A DNA stretch of 40,552 nt from assembly GCA_900542945.1 (NCBI GenBank), contig UQPI01000018.1, forward strand, positions 1-40,552, in the 5' to 3' direction. The DNA is from an uncultured Collinsella sp. Its GTDB lineage: Bacteria; Actinomycetota; Coriobacteriia; Coriobacteriales; Coriobacteriaceae. Below the pieces are notes generated by a model. It did no database searches. It was not told the origin of the DNA and was given only the letters and a program-made list of their open reading frames with translations. The translations under genes and the position numbers were made by a program. Below, piece by piece: positions 8,439-16,979 of this stretch; the stretch's first letter is position 1; each line of letters begins with the position of its first letter.

Positions 8439-8472
8439 AAGCGGTGACGCCTCATTTGAGACGTCACCGCTT
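8439..8472 (-). terminator. Terminator of the PTS operon
   Basis: A 16-bp stem with one mismatch (8439-8454 against 8457-8472, aagcggtgacg...cgtcaccgctt) has a 2-nt loop. On the minus strand it runs into GCTTTTTGTTTTGG. It lies 58 bp past the IIC stop, so it separates IIC from transaldolase copy 1. Confidence 0.8.
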
Positions 8473-8529
8473 CCGTGTAGGAGCCGGTTATCGGAGCTCC
8501 GCCCGATTAGGGCTTAACGTATGCCTGGA

Positions 8530-9921
8530 TTACTCTTCCTCAACGTGATTGATCACAGCACCCTTGGTGTGGATGAAGTTGGGGACGAAGGCGACGATCA
8601 GAAGGACAGCAAGAATCGCGTAGACACCGGTGGTACCGAAGGCCTCGGCAGCGCGGCCAAGCGTAATACCAATGACGGAGAAATCGAAGTCGCCGAACGT
8701 AGTGTTCTTGAAGCCAAAGACGTCAAGAACGGGCAGGAGCAGGGCCGGGGCAAAGGTGATGAGCAGGCCGTTGACGAAAGCGCCAAGAGCTGCGCCCTTG
8801 CGACCGCCGGTAGCATTGCCGTAGATGCCCGCGGTAGCACCGCAGAAGAAGTGAGGAACCATGCCCGGGATGATGAAGATGCCCAGGGTAGCGCCCACGA
8901 TGAACATACCGACCACGCCACCGATAAAGGAAGCGACAAAGCCGAGGATGACGGCGGTGGGAGCATAGGGGAAGAAGACGGCGCAGTCGACGGCGGGGAT
9001 GGCACCGGGGATCAGCTTGTTGGAGATGCCCTGGAAAGCCGGGACCAGGTCGGCAAGGATCATACGAACGCCGTTATAGACGATGGTGACACCAACGGCA
9101 AAGGACAGGGCACAGGTCAGGGCATAGACAATCACGTTGTCGCCGCCAGCGGTCTTGGTAACGACCGCAGGATCTGCGATGTAAGCGGCGAAAGCGGTAA
9201 CCAGGTAGAAGAAGGCCATGGTAAGAGCCGTGGAGATGGTAGTGTCGCGCAGGAAGGCGAACTTCTCGGGAACCTCGATCTTCTCGGTGCTGTTCTCCTC
9301 GGCGTCCTTAGCAAAAAGCGTACCGACTGCAGCGGAGATGTAATAGGCGAGTGAACCGAAGTGGCCCATGGCGATTTCATCGCCATCGGTAACCTTCTCG
9401 GTGAAACGCTGACCAACGGCGGGAAGCATAGCGCTCACGAGGCCCAGGAACATGCCGCCCACGATGACAAGCTGGACATCCTGGAAGCCAGATGCCTGCA
9501 GAACGGCAGACAGCAGGCAGGCCATAAACATGCTGTGATGGCCCGTCAGGAAGATGTACTTAAACTTGGTAAAGCGGGCAATGATAATGTTCACGACATA
9601 GCCGAGAATCAGGATCATCATGGTCTGAACGCCGAGGACGCTCTGAGCCATCGAAACAACGACCTCGTTGTTGGGCACGACGCCGGTGATGTGGAAACCG
9701 GTCTCGATGAAGGTACCCAGCGGAGCAAGGTTCTCCTGAACAACAGCGGCGCCGGCGGACAGCATGATGTAACCAAGAATGGGCTTCAGGGTGCCCGTCA
9801 TCACCTTGTGGGCAGGACGCTTAAGCGCGACAAGGCCCACAAAGGCAAATAGACCCATAATCCACGCTGGCTTGGTCAGAATCGATTGGATAAACTCAAG
9901 TATGGGAAGGATGGCTTGCAT
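8530..9921 (-). CDS. PTS transporter subunit IIC, ascorbate (UlaA) type
   Basis: A 463-residue multi-pass membrane permease of the ascorbate-family phosphotransferase system. Blocks shared with UlaA include TGTLKPILGYIMLSAG, VTDGDEIAMGH, NGVRMILADLVPAFQGIS, KLIPGAIPAVDCA and IIPGMVPHFF. It imports its sugar while domain IIB phosphorylates it. The start at 9921 follows AAAGGAAG. It is the last gene of a minus-strand operon: transaldolase copy 2, IIA, IIB, IIC. None of the usual L-ascorbate catabolic genes (lactonase UlaG, decarboxylase UlaD, epimerases) is nearby, so the substrate may be a different sugar or polyol. Confidence 0.9.
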   Translation of the reverse strand: MQAILPILEFIQSILTKPAWIMGLFAFVGLVALKRPAHKVMTGTLKPILGYIMLSAGAAVVQENLAPLGTFIETGFHITGVVPNNEVVVSMAQSVLGVQTMMILILGYVVNIIIARFTKFKYIFLTGHHSMFMACLLSAVLQASGFQDVQLVIVGGMFLGLVSAMLPAVGQRFTEKVTDGDEIAMGHFGSLAYYISAAVGTLFAKDAEENSTEKIEVPEKFAFLRDTTISTALTMAFFYLVTAFAAYIADPAVVTKTAGGDNVIVYALTCALSFAVGVTIVYNGVRMILADLVPAFQGISNKLIPGAIPAVDCAVFFPYAPTAVILGFVASFIGGVVGMFIVGATLGIFIIPGMVPHFFCGATAGIYGNATGGRKGAALGAFVNGLLITFAPALLLPVLDVFGFKNTTFGDFDFSVIGITLGRAAEAFGTTGVYAILAVLLIVAFVPNFIHTKGAVINHVEEE

Positions 9922-9992
9922 CTGCGCTTCCTTTCTCTCTAACGTGGGCGCGTTTCCCTCTTCCACAGGGAACCGCCCTTTTTTGTGCCGCT

Positions 9993-10268
9993 TTAGGCGT
10001 TAGCGGCGGCCGCCTTGATTGCCTCGAGGGCGTCTTCGCGGATCTTCTTCTTGTTCACATAGCTGCGAACGATCACAACGTTGCCGTGGAGCTCGGGGGC
10101 GAGTTCTTTAACGGTGATGAACAGATCCGGATTTGCGGAAGAAGCACCGTTCAGGTCCATAGACTCAACGTCGGCCTTGATGCCCTCCTCCTCGCAAAGC
10201 TCCTCGACTTTGCCAGCGAGCATCAGGCTGGACCCGATGCCGTTTCCGCATACGGTGATGATATGCAT
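9993..10268 (-). CDS. PTS subunit IIB (ascorbate/lactose-type fold)
   Basis: A 91-residue cytoplasmic phosphocarrier. The phosphorylatable cysteine is Cys7 in ITVCGNGIGSSLM, the typical IIB P-loop. Its length is normal for a stand-alone IIB. It receives phosphate from the IIA product of the upstream gene and passes it to the sugar carried by IIC. It starts at ATG 10268 after GGAAGG and lies 75 bp after the IIA stop, within the same operon. Confidence 0.9.
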   Translation of the reverse strand: MHIITVCGNGIGSSLMLAGKVEELCEEEGIKADVESMDLNGASSANPDLFITVKELAPELHGNVVIVRSYVNKKKIREDALEAIKAAAANA

Positions 10269-10343
10269 GGCAACCTTCCTCTCCTACACGTGACGGTTTT
10301 CCGTCTATCCAAAAGCGGCGACGCATCGCCGTGCCATTAAGGC

Positions 10344-10790
10344 CTAAAAGAATGAACGCATGGTCTCCAAAACCTGCTCGGGCGTATCGCATGCGCTGAG
10401 CTTGGCAACGCAGTCCTCGTCCTCGAACATCTGCGAAAGCTCCGCCAAGCAGCCAAGATGAGCCTTGGGGTCGGGTGCGCAAATACCCACGAGCACGTGA
10501 ACCGGATCGAAATCCTCGTGTCCAAACGCAATGGCAGGGTCAAGCGTGACGATACAGATCCCCGCTTCACTCACATTGCCATCTGCCTGAGCGTGGGGCA
10601 TGGCGATGCCCTCTTCCAAGACCATATAGGGGCCGAATTTGTGAACCGATGAAATCATGGCGTCAACATAGCTCTGGTCGCATTTGCCAGCGTCTACGAG
10701 CAACTTACCGCATGCCTTGATCGCTTCCTCCCAGTCGGAGGCCTCGACGTGGCAGGCAACAAGCTCGGGCTTAAGAAGATCGGTCAGCAT
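10344..10790 (-). CDS. PTS subunit IIA (mannitol/fructose-type fold)
   Basis: A 148-residue cytoplasmic phosphocarrier of the PTS_EIIA type 2 family, as in UlaC and SgcA. The active histidine is His66 in GIAMPHAQAD. It takes phosphate from HPr and hands it to IIB. The ATG at 10790 lies 9 nt after the transaldolase copy 2 stop, with AGGGGA across the junction, so the two are translationally coupled. The family is well recognised; the sugar is not. Confidence 0.9.
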   Translation of the reverse strand: MLTDLLKPELVACHVEASDWEEAIKACGKLLVDAGKCDQSYVDAMISSVHKFGPYMVLEEGIAMPHAQADGNVSEAGICIVTLDPAIAFGHEDFDPVHVLVGICAPDPKAHLGCLAELSQMFEDEDCVAKLSACDTPEQVLETMRSFF

Positions 10791-10799
10791 GCTCGTCCC

Positions 10800-11510
10800 C
10801 TACTCCTCGGGCAGGATATGAAAACCAAGCGCCTGAATGTCGCGGGCAAAGCCCTTGACCGTATCAAGCGAGTACTCAAGCAAATCTTTCCCGAAATTCT
10901 TGCGCTTGGCAAGAAGGGCATTGGGGACCGTAATGATCTGACAGCCAACGGACTCCGCCTGGAAGATATTGAGGACCTCGCGCGTAGACGCCCAGAGAAC
11001 CTCGGCAGCAGGCTTAACGGCAGCCTTCTTTACGGACTCCGCCATGAGGGGCAGCGGATCGACGCCGGTATCGGCAATGCGACCGGCAAAGATGGACAGA
11101 ATAGAGGGGGTCTCAGCAGAGACGGCATCGACAAACTCGTCGACCTGCTCGGGCGTGAAGATAGTGGTGACATTCACCTTGATGCCGTCGGCAGAAAGGC
11201 GCTTGACCAGCGCGGCAGTGGACTCACCCTTGGTGTTGAGCGCCGGGATCTTAACGTAGACGTTGTCTGCCCAGGTTGCGATCTCGCGAGCCTCGGCTTC
11301 CATACCCGCCTCGTCGTCGGCGAATACCTCAAAAGAGACCGACACATCAGTAATGTGCTCAAGAACCGTCTTGGCAAAAGCGCGGTAGTCGGTCACGCCG
11401 CCGGCCTTCATAAGGGAAGGATTGGTCGTGAAGCCCTGAACGTTGCCATTGTCATGCATGTCAAGCATACCCTCGAGGTTAGCGCCGTCGGCAAACACCT
11501 TGATCGCCAT
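10800..11510 (-). CDS. Transaldolase / fructose-6-phosphate aldolase-like protein (copy 2)
   Basis: A 236-residue paralogue of the 7501-8205 protein, colinear with it and about 80% identical. It keeps TTNPS, the active lysine Lys87 (VYVKIP) and FAGRIADTGVDP. The start at 11510 follows AGAAAGGA. It is the first gene of the PTS operon, ahead of IIA, IIB and IIC, and is divergent from the DeoR regulator, so it is likely co-induced with the transporter. The reaction is inferred as dihydroxyacetone transfer or release on the imported sugar phosphate or its isomer. Confidence 0.9.
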   Translation of the reverse strand: MAIKVFADGANLEGMLDMHDNGNVQGFTTNPSLMKAGGVTDYRAFAKTVLEHITDVSVSFEVFADDEAGMEAEAREIATWADNVYVKIPALNTKGESTAALVKRLSADGIKVNVTTIFTPEQVDEFVDAVSAETPSILSIFAGRIADTGVDPLPLMAESVKKAAVKPAAEVLWASTREVLNIFQAESVGCQIITVPNALLAKRKNFGKDLLEYSLDTVKGFARDIQALGFHILPEE

Positions 11511-11538
11511 GTTCGGTCCTTTCTCATCTAACACTATT

Positions 11539-11615
11539 GCTATCGAAAGCCTTCTTCTTTGTTTCAAAAGCTTTTCGGTTTTCTTTTATAAACCATTTCA
11601 AAAGCTATCGAAAGC
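11539..11615. promoter_or_regulatory. Repeated motifs, likely DeoR operators
   Basis: The A+T-rich spacer 11511-11859 contains gctatcgaaagc twice (11539-11550 and 11604-11615) and tttcaaaagct twice (11562-11572 and 11596-11606), all within 77 bp just upstream of the PTS operon. DeoR-family regulators such as AgaR bind repeated CTTTC-type motifs, and the minus strand here reads CTTTCGATAG. A TTGACA box on the minus strand (11621-11626) may be part of the PTS promoter, but no clear -10 is paired with it. The rest of the 349-bp spacer shows only the DeoR promoter. Confidence 0.5.
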
Positions 11616-11780
11616 TCAATTGTCAACTTTCCGTGAACGGTCGAATATCGGGCGTGAACGTACTTCTTTTGGGCGGCACCTTCAGAATGAGACTCTTTAT
11701 AGCCCGTTTACGTGCGAACTATCTGCTACGCATGCATTTATGACATGCCATTCCGTTCTTTTGATTCATTCGAATTTGCC

Positions 11781-11809
11781 TTGTTCTTTTCATATCGATA
11801 CGTTATATT
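11781..11809 (+). promoter_or_regulatory. Candidate promoter of the DeoR gene
   Basis: TTGTTC (11781-11786) and TATATT (11804-11809) are spaced by 17 nt, which would give a leader of about 45 nt to the DeoR start. The -35 box is weak. Assigned from sequence alone. Confidence 0.4.
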
Positions 11810-11859
11810 TCGATTACGAAAGGCGCATCTTTTTACCTTTTGTTCAAAAGGAGCGGCAT

Positions 11860-12651
11860 ATGGCATCTACTTCAGACCTTTCACCGGCCGAGCGTCAGCG
11901 ATTTATCATGAATTGGCTGGCCGAAAAGCCAAATATCTCGGTATCCGACATCGTTCGCCGTTTTTCGGTTTCGGAAGTCACCGCACGACACGACCTCATC
12001 TCGTTGGAATCCGAAGGCAAGCTGCGTCGCGTACGCGGCGGAGCGGTATCGCTTTCTCGCTCCAACGCAATCTCGTATCCCGAGGAGCGCATCAATGTCC
12101 AAGTCGAGGCCAAGGAGGCCATCGCCGCAACCGCAGCAACTCTTGTTGATGATGGCGATGTTCTGGTAATTGATATCGGCACCACAGGCTTTTACTTCGC
12201 TAAGGCCCTCATGGACAAGCGTGAGATCACCATTATCACCGGCGATCTTGCAATCGCGAACTACGCCAGCTTCAATCTCCCCAATGCTTCGGTAGTGCTG
12301 CTGGGCGGCTCCGTGCGCAAGGGCCACCTCTATCTCGCGGGCGCACTAACGCTCGACTGCATGAGCAAACTACATGCCGACAAGGCGTTTGTCAGTGCCG
12401 ACGGATTCCACCCCGACCACGGTTTTACCGTCGAGCACGACTTCTCGGCCATGATCAAGCATATGTACCTTACCAACTCAAACCAGGGCTACATGATGGT
12501 TGACCAGGGAAAGTTCAACAAAACCAGTTTTTATCAGTCCGCGCAGATCGATGACCTCGACGGCATCATCGTTGATGGAGACGACGAGGGCATCATGACG
12601 GCGGCGATCGAGAGCAGTCGCAGTCATCCCAAGCTCTATATTGCAAAATAG
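11860..12651 (+). CDS. DeoR-family transcriptional regulator
   Basis: A 263-residue sugar-response regulator. An N-terminal helix-turn-helix (about residues 10-62, SVSDIVRRFSVSEVTARHDL) is followed by the DeoR C-terminal sensor domain, which binds sugar phosphates (IDIGTTGFYFAKAL, LLGGSVRKGHLYLAG). The ATG at 11860 follows AAAAGGAG at a good distance; the frame is open further upstream but without a better start. It is divergent from the transaldolase-PTS operon and most likely represses it until the sugar phosphate appears. Confidence 0.92.
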   Translation: MASTSDLSPAERQRFIMNWLAEKPNISVSDIVRRFSVSEVTARHDLISLESEGKLRRVRGGAVSLSRSNAISYPEERINVQVEAKEAIAATAATLVDDGDVLVIDIGTTGFYFAKALMDKREITIITGDLAIANYASFNLPNASVVLLGGSVRKGHLYLAGALTLDCMSKLHADKAFVSADGFHPDHGFTVEHDFSAMIKHMYLTNSNQGYMMVDQGKFNKTSFYQSAQIDDLDGIIVDGDDEGIMTAAIESSRSHPKLYIAK

Positions 12652-12654
12652 CTC

Positions 12655-12695
12655 AAATGGCCGGGTCGCCCCCACTGCGGGCGACCCGGCCATTT
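12655..12695. terminator. Bidirectional terminator between DeoR and HAD genes
   Basis: A perfect 16-bp stem (12655-12670, aaatggccgggtcgcc, with 12680-12695) lies between two converging genes and ends with T/A tails on both strands. It begins 4 bp after the DeoR stop and ends 2 bp before the HAD stop. Confidence 0.8.
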
Positions 12696-12696
12696 A

Positions 12697-13524
12697 TTAA
12701 ATCAACCCAAAATGGCGCATCGCTGTGACGGTGCCATCGTGTGCGACATCGTCGGTCACGTAGTCGGCGACTGCCTTGACCTCGGGCATGGCGTTGCCCA
12801 TGGCTACAGCCGTCTCGACGGCGGCGAGCATACCCAGATCGTTGTCGGAATCGCCAAAGCCAAAGGTGCGCGCGTTGCCGGTGCGACCCAGGTATTCCAG
12901 CGCTCGCGCCACGCCCACGCCCTTGTCGATGCCCTTGGGGCTCAGCTCGCGATTCTGACCACCGGTGTTGCACAGCTCAAACTCGCGCTCGATAAAGCCG
13001 TCATCGTTGGCTACGCGAGCCAGGTCGTACGCGTTAATGCACACCTTGCCTACGCGCAAGCGGCCATCGACGCGCATCTGGTCGGTGCCATGCACCACGC
13101 CGGCGCCTAGCAGAAATGACTGTTCGACACCAACTGGCTCAAGTGAATAGGTGGCACCGTTCGTCTCGAACAACGCCTCGCCGCCCGCCACAGTAATGCG
13201 ACGCGCGAGCTCCTCAACAATGTCCTCGTCAATGCAGTCCTCGTGTGCCACGCGGCCCTCGACCTCGAGCGTGGCCCCCGCCATGGCAACGATACCCGCC
13301 GGGTTCAGCGCGCGCAGGCCATCGGCAATCAGCCACAAGGGGCGACCCGTGCAGATAAACGCCTGGTGCCCCGCATCGCGCAGACGATGAAACGCCTCGA
13401 TGACCGCCTGCGAGGGGCGCACCGCCGAAAAATCCTTATCGGTCATGTTATCGGGATCGAACGACGTCAGCGTGCCGTCCACGTCAAAAAAGAGCACGGC
13501 GGAATCGGGGCACGCATCAATCAT
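12697..13524 (-). CDS. Cof-type HAD-superfamily phosphatase
   Basis: A 275-residue hydrolase with the HAD motifs in order: FFDVDGTL with Asp14 and Asp16, ICTGRP with Thr59, a lysine in GIDKGVGVARAL, and GFGDSDNDLGML with the metal-binding aspartates. The cap between motifs II and III is of the C2 (Cof) type. These enzymes dephosphorylate sugar phosphates and similar metabolites. The start at 13524 follows AAAGGA. It is transcribed convergently with DeoR and divergently from the rRNA methyltransferase. It may help clear sugar phosphates, but nothing ties it directly to the PTS operon. Confidence 0.9.
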   Translation of the reverse strand: MIDACPDSAVLFFDVDGTLTSFDPDNMTDKDFSAVRPSQAVIEAFHRLRDAGHQAFICTGRPLWLIADGLRALNPAGIVAMAGATLEVEGRVAHEDCIDEDIVEELARRITVAGGEALFETNGATYSLEPVGVEQSFLLGAGVVHGTDQMRVDGRLRVGKVCINAYDLARVANDDGFIEREFELCNTGGQNRELSPKGIDKGVGVARALEYLGRTGNARTFGFGDSDNDLGMLAAVETAVAMGNAMPEVKAVADYVTDDVAHDGTVTAMRHFGLI

Positions 13525-13599
13525 ATGGGTTCCTTTCGAGGATAAGGGCAAACGAAGCATCCATCATATAATGGAGCGACGCAACCAGAGAGGTCACCC

Positions 13600-16167
13600 A
13601 TGGAATTTTACGCAAGCTGCCCCGAGGGCTTTGAGTCCGCACTCGCCGATGAGCTTAAACGCCTCGGGCTTTCGCATGTCCGCCGCCTGAAGGGCCGCGC
13701 TACATTTGAGGGCGAGCTCGAAGAAGGTTACCGCGCCTGTCTGTGGTCGCGCCTGGCCAGCCGCGTGTTTGTAGTGCTCGGGCGCTTTGAGGCGCAGGAT
13801 GCCGATGAGTTGTACGACGGCGTTTACGACATCGCCTGGGAAAGCATCGTTCACCCGGGCGCTACCATCGCCATCACCGCCCGCGGCGTGACCGAGCAGC
13901 TGCGCAACACGCGCTTCTCGGCCCTGCGCGCCAAGGACGCGCTGTGCGACCGTCTGGCCGAGACCACGGGCCGTCGCGCCGACGTCGATGCCGCCGACCC
14001 CGATGTTCACCTACTGCTTTCGCTGCGCCAGCGCCGCGCGAGCATAAGCCTAGACCTTTCGGGCGACCCGCTGTTCAAACGCCTACCGCCCGCTGCGACT
14101 CGTGCCGGCGAGGGCGCACACGTGTTGCGCCCCGACTACGCCGCTCTGGTGCTGGCGCAGGTCGGCTGGACCGCACTATGCGAGCGCGAGCTGACGGCCG
14201 ACGATTACGAGAACGAAGCCCTTCCCACGCTGATCGATGCCTCGTGCGCCGGCGGCGGTCTGCTGCTGGAGGCCGTGAACATTCTGACCGACCGCGCCCC
14301 GGGCGCCGCACGCGAGCGCTGGGGCTTTGAGGGCTGGCAGCCGCACGATGCCGCCCTGTGGGAGCAGCTGCTTGCCGAGGCGCGCGAGCGCGAGGCGGCA
14401 GCGCGCGAGCGCCAGGCGCGCATCGTGGCCGTGGATGTTGACCCCACCGCCCGCAAGACCGCTGAGCGCATGGTTAAATGTGCCGGCTACAAGCGCTTTG
14501 TCGATTTTTGCGCCGCCAAGTCCGCCACCGTACTGGACCACACGGGCGCTGTCGCCGGCGCCGCCGTGGTCGCGGATACGACCGAGACACCGCTTTCGCT
14601 CATGCATGACACCATGACGCTCATCGGCGAGTTGCGCCGCGCGCCCGAGCTTGCCGCGGCGCCGGTCGCCGCGCTCACCCGCGACGGATTGCTGGCCCGC
14701 GCGCTCCACACCGAGCCCGAGCGCTCGATCGCCGTCATGCCCAACAACGAAGAGGCGACCGTCGAAGTCTGGCCTTCGCTCGACCACGCCGCCGCAGCGT
14801 TTGAGGCTGCGACCAGTGCGGATGCCAAGGCCGAGGCTGCGAATGCCAACGACGTTAACGACAAAGCCACCGCTTCCGCCATGCCCGAGCCTGCCGCCAT
14901 GCTCGACCTGGGCGACGGCAAGCCGCTGCCCGTGCTCATCCCCGAGTCCGAGCAGTTCGCCAACCGCCTGCGCAAGAATGCCCGTCTGCGCCGCAAGTGG
15001 GCCAGACGCGAGGGCGTGAGCTGCTACCGCGTCTACGATGCCGACCTGCCCGACTACTCCGCCGCTATCGACCTGTACGAGGGTTGCCCGCAGACGCCGG
15101 GCCGCTGGCTCGTCATCGCCGAATACGCCGCGCCCAAGACCATCGACCCCGCACTGGCCCAGGCCCGTATGCTCGACATTCTGGCCATCGCGCCGCGCAT
15201 CCTAGATGTTCCCGCCGAGCATGTGCACGCCAAGGCCCGCATGCGTTCGCGCGGCGGCTCGCAGTACGGCAAGCAGGGCGCCGGCAAGGGCGGCTCGGGC
15301 GAGCGCGCCAATATCGCGCGTCGTCGCCTGCCGCTCATCGAGGAGGGCGGCCTCACCTTTGCCGTCAACTTTGACGACTACCTGGACGTCGGCATCTTCT
15401 TGGACCACCGCGTCACCCGCAACCTGGTGCGCGAGCACGCCAAGCAGGCGCGCCGCTTCCTCAACCTGTTCGCCTACACCGGCACTGCCACCTGCTACGC
15501 GGCCGATGGCGGCGTCGAGGAGACCGTGACGGTCGACCTCTCCAATACCTATCTGGACTGGGCCGAGCGCAACATGCGCCAGAACGGCCTTGTGGGGCCT
15601 CAGCATCATTTTGTGCGCGACGACGTGCTCGCCTGGATTCGCGACCAGCGCCAGACGCGCAACCGCTGGGACCTGATCTTTGTCGACCCGCCCACGTTCT
15701 CGAACTCCTCCAAGATGGGCCGCCGCACCTGGGATGTCCAGCGCGACCATGTTGAGCTGTTGGCCGGCGTATCGCGCCTGCTCGCGCAGGGCGGCCATGC
15801 CATCTTTAGCTGCAACCTGCGCGGCTTCCGCCCCGAAACGCGCAAGCTCGCGCGCGTGGGCGTGGTGCTGGAGGACATTACGGCGCAGACCATCCCCGAG
15901 GACTTCGCGCGCAACCAGAAGATGCATCACTGCTACATCGTGCGCCGCCTGCCCATCGAGGACGCCATGGCCGAGGTCGGCTTTAGCGCCGAGGAGATTG
16001 CCGAGCGCGTTGAGGAACTGCGCAACCCCGAGGCCCGCAAGCCCCGTGCGGCAGTACCCGCGCACGCGCAGACCGGCGACCGAGGACCGCGCGGCAACGG
16101 CAAACCCTCCCCCGCCGGCAAGCCCAAAAAGAAGAGGTTCTACGCCAGCAAGCCCAAGGGCAAATAA
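13600..16167 (+). CDS. rlmL: RlmKL-type bifunctional 23S rRNA methyltransferase, N-terminal half degenerate
   Basis: An 855-residue protein, longer than the ~700-residue Escherichia coli RlmKL. A THUMP domain (about 1-155) is followed by an RlmL-like methyltransferase (about 165-450) and an RlmK-like one (about 560-760: NFDDYLDVGIFLDHR, FLNLFAYTGTATCYA, VDPPTFSNSSK). The RlmK half looks intact. In the RlmL half the usual DPxCGSGT reads DASCAGGG (213-220), and I find no NPPYGxR motif; residues 310-440 are instead Ala/Glu-rich. The last ~50 residues are basic and Pro/Lys-rich. A TATAAT lies at 13567-13572 and AGAGAGG precedes the ATG. Expected targets are G2445 and G2069 of 23S rRNA; activity at the first is doubtful. 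Confidence 0.88.
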   Translation: MEFYASCPEGFESALADELKRLGLSHVRRLKGRATFEGELEEGYRACLWSRLASRVFVVLGRFEAQDADELYDGVYDIAWESIVHPGATIAITARGVTEQLRNTRFSALRAKDALCDRLAETTGRRADVDAADPDVHLLLSLRQRRASISLDLSGDPLFKRLPPAATRAGEGAHVLRPDYAALVLAQVGWTALCERELTADDYENEALPTLIDASCAGGGLLLEAVNILTDRAPGAARERWGFEGWQPHDAALWEQLLAEAREREAAARERQARIVAVDVDPTARKTAERMVKCAGYKRFVDFCAAKSATVLDHTGAVAGAAVVADTTETPLSLMHDTMTLIGELRRAPELAAAPVAALTRDGLLARALHTEPERSIAVMPNNEEATVEVWPSLDHAAAAFEAATSADAKAEAANANDVNDKATASAMPEPAAMLDLGDGKPLPVLIPESEQFANRLRKNARLRRKWARREGVSCYRVYDADLPDYSAAIDLYEGCPQTPGRWLVIAEYAAPKTIDPALAQARMLDILAIAPRILDVPAEHVHAKARMRSRGGSQYGKQGAGKGGSGERANIARRRLPLIEEGGLTFAVNFDDYLDVGIFLDHRVTRNLVREHAKQARRFLNLFAYTGTATCYAADGGVEETVTVDLSNTYLDWAERNMRQNGLVGPQHHFVRDDVLAWIRDQRQTRNRWDLIFVDPPTFSNSSKMGRRTWDVQRDHVELLAGVSRLLAQGGHAIFSCNLRGFRPETRKLARVGVVLEDITAQTIPEDFARNQKMHHCYIVRRLPIEDAMAEVGFSAEEIAERVEELRNPEARKPRAAVPAHAQTGDRGPRGNGKPSPAGKPKKKRFYASKPKGK

Positions 16168-16170
16168 CAA

Positions 16171-16237
16171 AGTTGCGGTGGAATACGGACTGTTTTGCCT
16201 GGAATTAGGCAAATTTAGACCGTATTTCACCGCAACT
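16171..16237. terminator. Long hairpin between rlmKL and the response regulator
   Basis: A 30-31 nt stem with few mismatches (16171-16200, from agttgcggtggaatacgg, with 16207-16237) has a 6-nt loop and lies between converging genes. It starts 4 bp after the methyltransferase stop. T-runs are short, so it may be a repeat element that also works as a terminator. Confidence 0.6.
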
Positions 16238-16261
16238 CATATTGGGATGGTGGTTGGCGAT

Positions 16262-16975
16262 CTAGCCTTGGATGACCAATCGGTAGCCGATGCCCACATG
16301 CGTCTGGATATAGCGCGGATGCGCGGGGTCGGACTCGATTTTCTTGCGCAGCGTGCCCATAAAGACGCGCAGGCTCGCCAGATCGCTCTTGGTCGCCGTG
16401 CCCCAAATCTCGTGCAGGATAAACTGGTGCGTCAACACCTTGTCGGCGTTGTGCGCCAGCAGACACAGGAGCTTGTACTCGATCGGCGTCAGGTGCAGTT
16501 CCTCGCCATCCATCATGGCAATGCCGGCATCAAAATCGATATGCAGCTCACCGGTATCGAACGAGCCCTCGGAGGCAACGCCGCCCGTTTGCGCATACGA
16601 AAGGCGTCTGAGCGTCGTGCGGATGCGCGCGAGCAGCTCCTCGACCGAAAACGGCTTGGTCAGGTAGTCGTCGGCACCAGCATCGAGCGCGCGGATCTTG
16701 TCCGCGTCCTCGCTGCGCGCCGAGACCACGATGATCGGCATGCCCGACCACGTGCGCACCGACTCCACCACCTTGACGCCGTCCATATCGGGCAGGCCCA
16801 GATCGAGCAGCACAATGCTCGGCGCCTGCGACGAGGCGGCGGCGATGGCGGCATGTGCGGTCTCCACGGCCATATGGCGCAAGCCGTGCGCCTCGAGCGC
16901 GGCGACGATAAGGTTGCGGACGGCGGGATCGTCCTCAACGACCAAGATGAGCGGTTTCACGGCAGAGTTCGGCAC
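16262..16975 (-). CDS. KdpE-like response regulator (OmpR family)
   Basis: A 237-residue regulator. The receiver domain has the acidic pair Asp15/Asp16, phosphoacceptor Asp58 (IVLLDLGLPDMDG) and Lys107 (YLTKPFS). A C-terminal winged helix (HLTPIEYKLLCLLAHNADKV through VGIGYRLV) binds DNA. The GTG start at 16975 has AAGGAG 7 nt upstream, overlapping the kinase stop, so the two are translationally coupled; upstream ATG readings lie inside the kinase gene. It most resembles KdpE. No kdpFABC genes are in the window, and the nearest potassium gene is the adjacent kup, a likely target. Confidence 0.9.
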   Translation of the reverse strand: MPNSAVKPLILVVEDDPAVRNLIVAALEAHGLRHMAVETAHAAIAAASSQAPSIVLLDLGLPDMDGVKVVESVRTWSGMPIIVVSARSEDADKIRALDAGADDYLTKPFSVEELLARIRTTLRRLSYAQTGGVASEGSFDTGELHIDFDAGIAMMDGEELHLTPIEYKLLCLLAHNADKVLTHQFILHEIWGTATKSDLASLRVFMGTLRKKIESDPAHPRYIQTHVGIGYRLVIQG

Positions 16976-16979
16976 GGCG

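Noticed and set aside
8530..9921. Definite assignment as an L-ascorbate transporter
   Set aside because: The IIC family is ascorbate-type, but none of the ascorbate catabolic genes is present and transaldolases are there instead. Only the family is claimed.
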